This document shows, piece by piece, positions 13,617 to 15,386 of a stretch of 15,386 bases of DNA. The DNA is taken from positions 1-15,386 of the forward strand of contig SKIM01000031.1 in assembly GCA_007116445.1 (NCBI GenBank), read 5' to 3'. Numbering within the stretch: the first letter of the stretch is position 1; each line of letters opens with the position of its first letter. Source of the DNA: Natronohydrobacter sp. Its GTDB lineage: Bacteria > Pseudomonadota > Alphaproteobacteria > Rhodobacterales > Rhodobacteraceae. The position numbers and the translations under genes are program-made. Under the pieces are notes generated by a model. That model worked only from the letters and a program-made list of their open reading frames with translations, did no database searches and had not been told where the DNA came from.

Positions 13617-14163
13617 CAGGGCGCACCTCGGTGACCTCGGGGATATAGTGGCGCAACAGGTTTTCGATGCCCATTTTCAGTGTCATGGTCGACGAAGGGC
13701 AGCCCGCGCAGGCGCCTTTCATTGTCAGATACACGATGCCGCGTTCGAACCCGTGGAAGGTGATATCGCCACCGTCCTGCGCCACGGCAGGGCGGACGCG
13801 GCTGTCGAGCAATTCCTTGATCTGACCTACGATTTCAGCATCCGGCCCGTCATGTGCTGCGTGACCGGCATCGGCCTCGCCGTCAATCACAGCCGCACCC
13901 GACTGAAAATGCTCCATGATCGCACCGAGGATCTCCGGCTTCACATGCTGCCATTCAACCGCATCAGCCTTGGTCACAGTGATGAAATCGCTGCCGAGAA
14001 ACACCCCGGTAACACCAGAGATCTGAAACAGCCTGCGCGCAAGTGGGGAGCTATGCGCCGCATCTGCGTTCGGAAAATCCGCGGTTCCCAGACCCAGGAC
14101 GTCCTGACCGGGCAGGAATTTCAGCGTGGCCGGATTGGGTGTTGATTCTGTCTGGATGAACAT
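13606..14163 (-). CDS. NifU family iron-sulfur carrier (NFU1-like)
   Basis: 185 residues with two domains. The Nfu N-terminal domain (about 1-87) opens with FIQTESTPNPATLKFLPG, nearly diagnostic, followed by SPLARRLFQISGVTGVFLGSDFITVTK. The NifU C-terminal domain (about 110-178) carries RPAVAQDGGDI and the cluster-binding CAGC motif (C152, C155). Such proteins bind a 4Fe-4S cluster between two subunits and pass it to client apoproteins; they are the bacterial relatives of mitochondrial NFU1. The linker 92-108 is rich in D, A and H. The ATG at 14163 is preferred over those at 14169 and 14217 because AGGAG (14176-14172) is 8 bases from it but only 2 from 14169. First gene of a leftward operon with tsaB and rimI. 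Confidence 0.93.
   Translation of the reverse strand: MFIQTESTPNPATLKFLPGQDVLGLGTADFPNADAAHSSPLARRLFQISGVTGVFLGSDFITVTKADAVEWQHVKPEILGAIMEHFQSGAAVIDGEADAGHAAHDGPDAEIVGQIKELLDSRVRPAVAQDGGDITFHGFERGIVYLTMKGACAGCPSSTMTLKMGIENLLRHYIPEVTEVRPVAL
13626..13629 (-). promoter_or_regulatory. Ribosome binding site supporting the TTG start of tsaB
   Basis: GAGG on the - strand (13629-13626), inside the 3' end of the NifU-like gene, is 9 bases before the TTG at 13616. It is the only plausible site near the expected N-terminus. Confidence 0.6.
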
Positions 14164-14171
14164 GCGCATTT

Positions 14172-14176
14172 CTCCT
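14172..14176 (-). promoter_or_regulatory. Ribosome binding site that decides the NifU-like gene start
   Basis: AGGAG on the - strand is 8 bases before the ATG at 14163 and only 2 bases before an in-frame ATG at 14169, so 14163 is chosen. Confidence 0.8.
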
Positions 14177-14188
14177 GTCTCTGCAGGG

Positions 14189-14217
14189 GATATGCGCATC
14201 CTGCCCATGCCTGTCAA
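14189..14217 (-). promoter_or_regulatory. Candidate promoter of the NifU-like/tsaB/rimI operon
   Basis: A perfect -35, TTGACA (14217-14212), is followed after 17 bp by CATATC (14194-14189), which matches the -10 only at three positions. The implied transcript would start about 20 bases before the ATG at 14163, leaving room for the AGGAG site. Confidence 0.45.
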
Positions 14218-14338
14218 CCCGCGGCACTGTGCGCCCCGAGCCTATCGAAACAGTTGACTGCCCACGCGCCGCGCATGGTCCCGAAACTTCGGACGGTGAT
14301 CATGTCCGATGCGATCATCGCACGGGGTGGATGCGACG

Positions 14339-14709
14339 ATGAAAGACACTCATGACAGACAGCCGATACTGCGCCACAGGACGCAAGCGTCGGGCGGCGC
14401 GGTTTTCTGGGATTGGCGGGACTGACCGCCGCAATGGGAGTGACGATTGCTTGCGCCAAGAATTTTCCACCGGGTCTTGTTCCCGCCGCTTTCGCACAGG
14501 GGACAGAGAACCATATCGCGATGCTGGAAGAAACCAGCAAGGACACGGGCCTGTCTGTGATCGGTGTCCGGACTTTCGTCGCCGAGACACCTGAACATTC
14601 GCTCGATGATGTCACCAACAGCAGTGAGAAATCTTTGTGCGCCCCGTCAGACCGACTTGACACGCGCCGCATGATCGCTGAGCGTCACTGCCATGTTTTT
14701 TGCCTCTGA
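14339..14709 (+). pseudogene. Decayed N-terminal remnant of a Tat-exported sulfite dehydrogenase-like gene
   Basis: One frame (open 14356-14706) reads GRRGFLGLAGLTAAMGVTIA (14392-14451), a twin-arginine signal peptide, then NFPPGLVPAAFAQ and LSVIGVRTFVAETPEH, which resemble the start of SorT-type periplasmic molybdenum sulfite dehydrogenases (family call from memory, moderate). This frame has a stop at 14353 and no ATG, GTG or TTG before the twin arginines. An ATG at 14339 in another frame (M-K-D-T-H-D-R-Q) would join it after a 1-base loss near 14360. A second shift follows GAGAAA (14626-14631): moving one base restores F-V-R, as in the family motif FFVRNN, and then a stop comes within six codons. 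Similarity ends near 14642, and the molybdopterin domain is absent. Dead remnant, overlapped by the threonine aldolase start. Confidence 0.6.
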
Positions 14710-15386
14710 CAACACGTCCGGCCTTCCCGGCCCAATCATGAATGCCCTGATCCGCGCCAATGACGGCTTTGCCTCGGGCTATGGGGCGGACGATCACATG
14801 GACGCGCTACGCACCGAAATTCGCTGCGTCTTCGACGCACCGGAGGCTGAGGTGATGCTCGTGACGACGGGCACAGCGGCCAACGCATTGGCGCTTGCCA
14901 CGCTCTGCCCGCCATGGGGCGCGGTCTATTGCCATCCCCTCGCCCATATCGAAGTCGACGAATGCGGTGCGCCGGAATTCTTCACCAACGGCGCGAAGCT
15001 TGTTCATGTGCCGGGCGCAGACGGCAAGATCGACCCTGACGCGCTGGATGCACAACTCGCACAATCAGGGCGCGGGGTGGTGCATCATGTCCAGCCCGCC
15101 TGCCTGAGCCTGACCAATCTGACCGAATGCGGCACGCGCTATTGCGTGGCCGAACTCACCGCGCTCTGCACCATCGCGCATCACCATGGAGTGCCCGTGC
15201 ATCTTGATGGCGCGCGATTTGCCAATGCGCTCTCGGCAGAGGGCTGCACCCCGGCAGAGATGAGCTGGCGTGCGGGTGTCGATGTGCTGGTGCTGGGCGG
15301 CACTAAAAACGGGCTGATGGGGGTCGAGGCTGTGATCCTGTTTGACCCTGAAAAAGCAACAGAATTCCAACTGCGCCGCAAACGCG
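14693..15386 (+). CDS. ltaE: L-threonine aldolase, low-specificity type (partial, runs off the right edge)
   Basis: 231 codons are present with no stop. Threonine aldolases are PLP enzymes that split L-threonine or allo-threonine into glycine and acetaldehyde. The N-terminus MFFASDNTSGLPGPIMNAL, GYGADDHMDALR (30-40), TTGTAANALAL (58-68), the PLP-stacking region HIEVDECGAPEFF (85-97), VHLDGARFANAL (169-180, D172 for the PLP nitrogen) and GGTKNGLMGVEAV (202-214, with K205 the expected Schiff-base lysine) are all family hallmarks. SLTNLTECGTRY (139-150) matches the usual SLTQxTExGT block. About 110 more residues would be expected beyond the window. The Shine-Dalgarno site is weak. The ATG overlaps the end of the sulfite-dehydrogenase remnant, so any original promoter arrangement has been rebuilt. 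Confidence 0.9.
   Translation, partial: MFFASDNTSGLPGPIMNALIRANDGFASGYGADDHMDALRTEIRCVFDAPEAEVMLVTTGTAANALALATLCPPWGAVYCHPLAHIEVDECGAPEFFTNGAKLVHVPGADGKIDPDALDAQLAQSGRGVVHHVQPACLSLTNLTECGTRYCVAELTALCTIAHHHGVPVHLDGARFANALSAEGCTPAEMSWRAGVDVLVLGGTKNGLMGVEAVILFDPEKATEFQLRRKR

Noticed and set aside
14657..14662. Perfect TTGACA upstream of ltaE as a -35 element
   Set aside because: No acceptable -10 lies 16-18 bp downstream (GAGCGT region), so it is probably a chance match.
14214..14672. 152-codon open frame on the - strand across the sulfite-dehydrogenase remnant
   Set aside because: Low-complexity R/S-rich translation without family features; the + strand shows a recognisable Tat signal and enzyme N-terminus.
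1..15386. CRISPR array, tRNA, rRNA, insertion sequence, integrase or phage gene
   Set aside because: Looked for on both strands; no regularly spaced repeats, no cloverleaf with a CCA end, no transposase or integrase motifs and no target-site duplications were seen.

Overview
The window reads as chromosomal DNA of an alphaproteobacterium, most likely a Rhodobacteraceae/Roseobacter-type organism. Three things point there: a 430-residue crotonyl-CoA carboxylase/reductase (ethylmalonyl-CoA pathway), an Alph_Pro_TM/TIGR02186 membrane protein paired with a TSUP transporter, and protein sequences throughout that resemble Rhodobacterales homologues from memory. No database was searched. No tRNA, rRNA, CRISPR array, transposase or phage gene was seen. 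Most of the window is tightly packed core or metabolic sequence.

Left part, + strand (1-5998). The C-terminal end of rimO is followed by ndk with a textbook terminator, then a GPAT/PlsB-like acyltransferase, then ccrA with a second strong terminator. After these come a 64-residue unknown protein, an orphan RecD-like helicase, and a 78-residue free-standing Lrp/AsnC ligand-binding (RAM) domain. A double GC-rich hairpin lies between the helicase and the RAM-domain gene.

Middle, - strand (12501 down to 6004). A candidate six-gene operon runs leftward: BMP-family binding protein, double-NBD ATPase, two permeases (together a complete purine-nucleoside-type ABC importer), then a TSUP exporter and a TIGR02186 protein. 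Most junctions overlap by 1 or 4 bases. Its candidate promoter carries one perfect inverted repeat over the -35 and one imperfect repeat over the -10, as expected for a repressor-controlled uptake operon. The operon ends 5 bp from the convergent RAM-domain gene.

Right part. Also leftward is a compact NifU/NFU1-like - tsaB - rimI operon (Fe-S delivery, tRNA t6A synthesis, ribosomal S18 acetylation). Its overlapping starts include a TTG start for tsaB. On the + strand follow a decayed N-terminal remnant of a Tat-exported sulfite-dehydrogenase-like gene with two apparent frameshifts, and then an L-threonine aldolase that runs off the right edge.

I see no clear new defence or mobile system. The points most worth checking are the operator architecture of the nucleoside transporter, the TSUP/TIGR02186 pair attached to it, the sulfite-dehydrogenase remnant, the RecD-like helicase/RAM-domain pair, and the GPAT-like enzyme.
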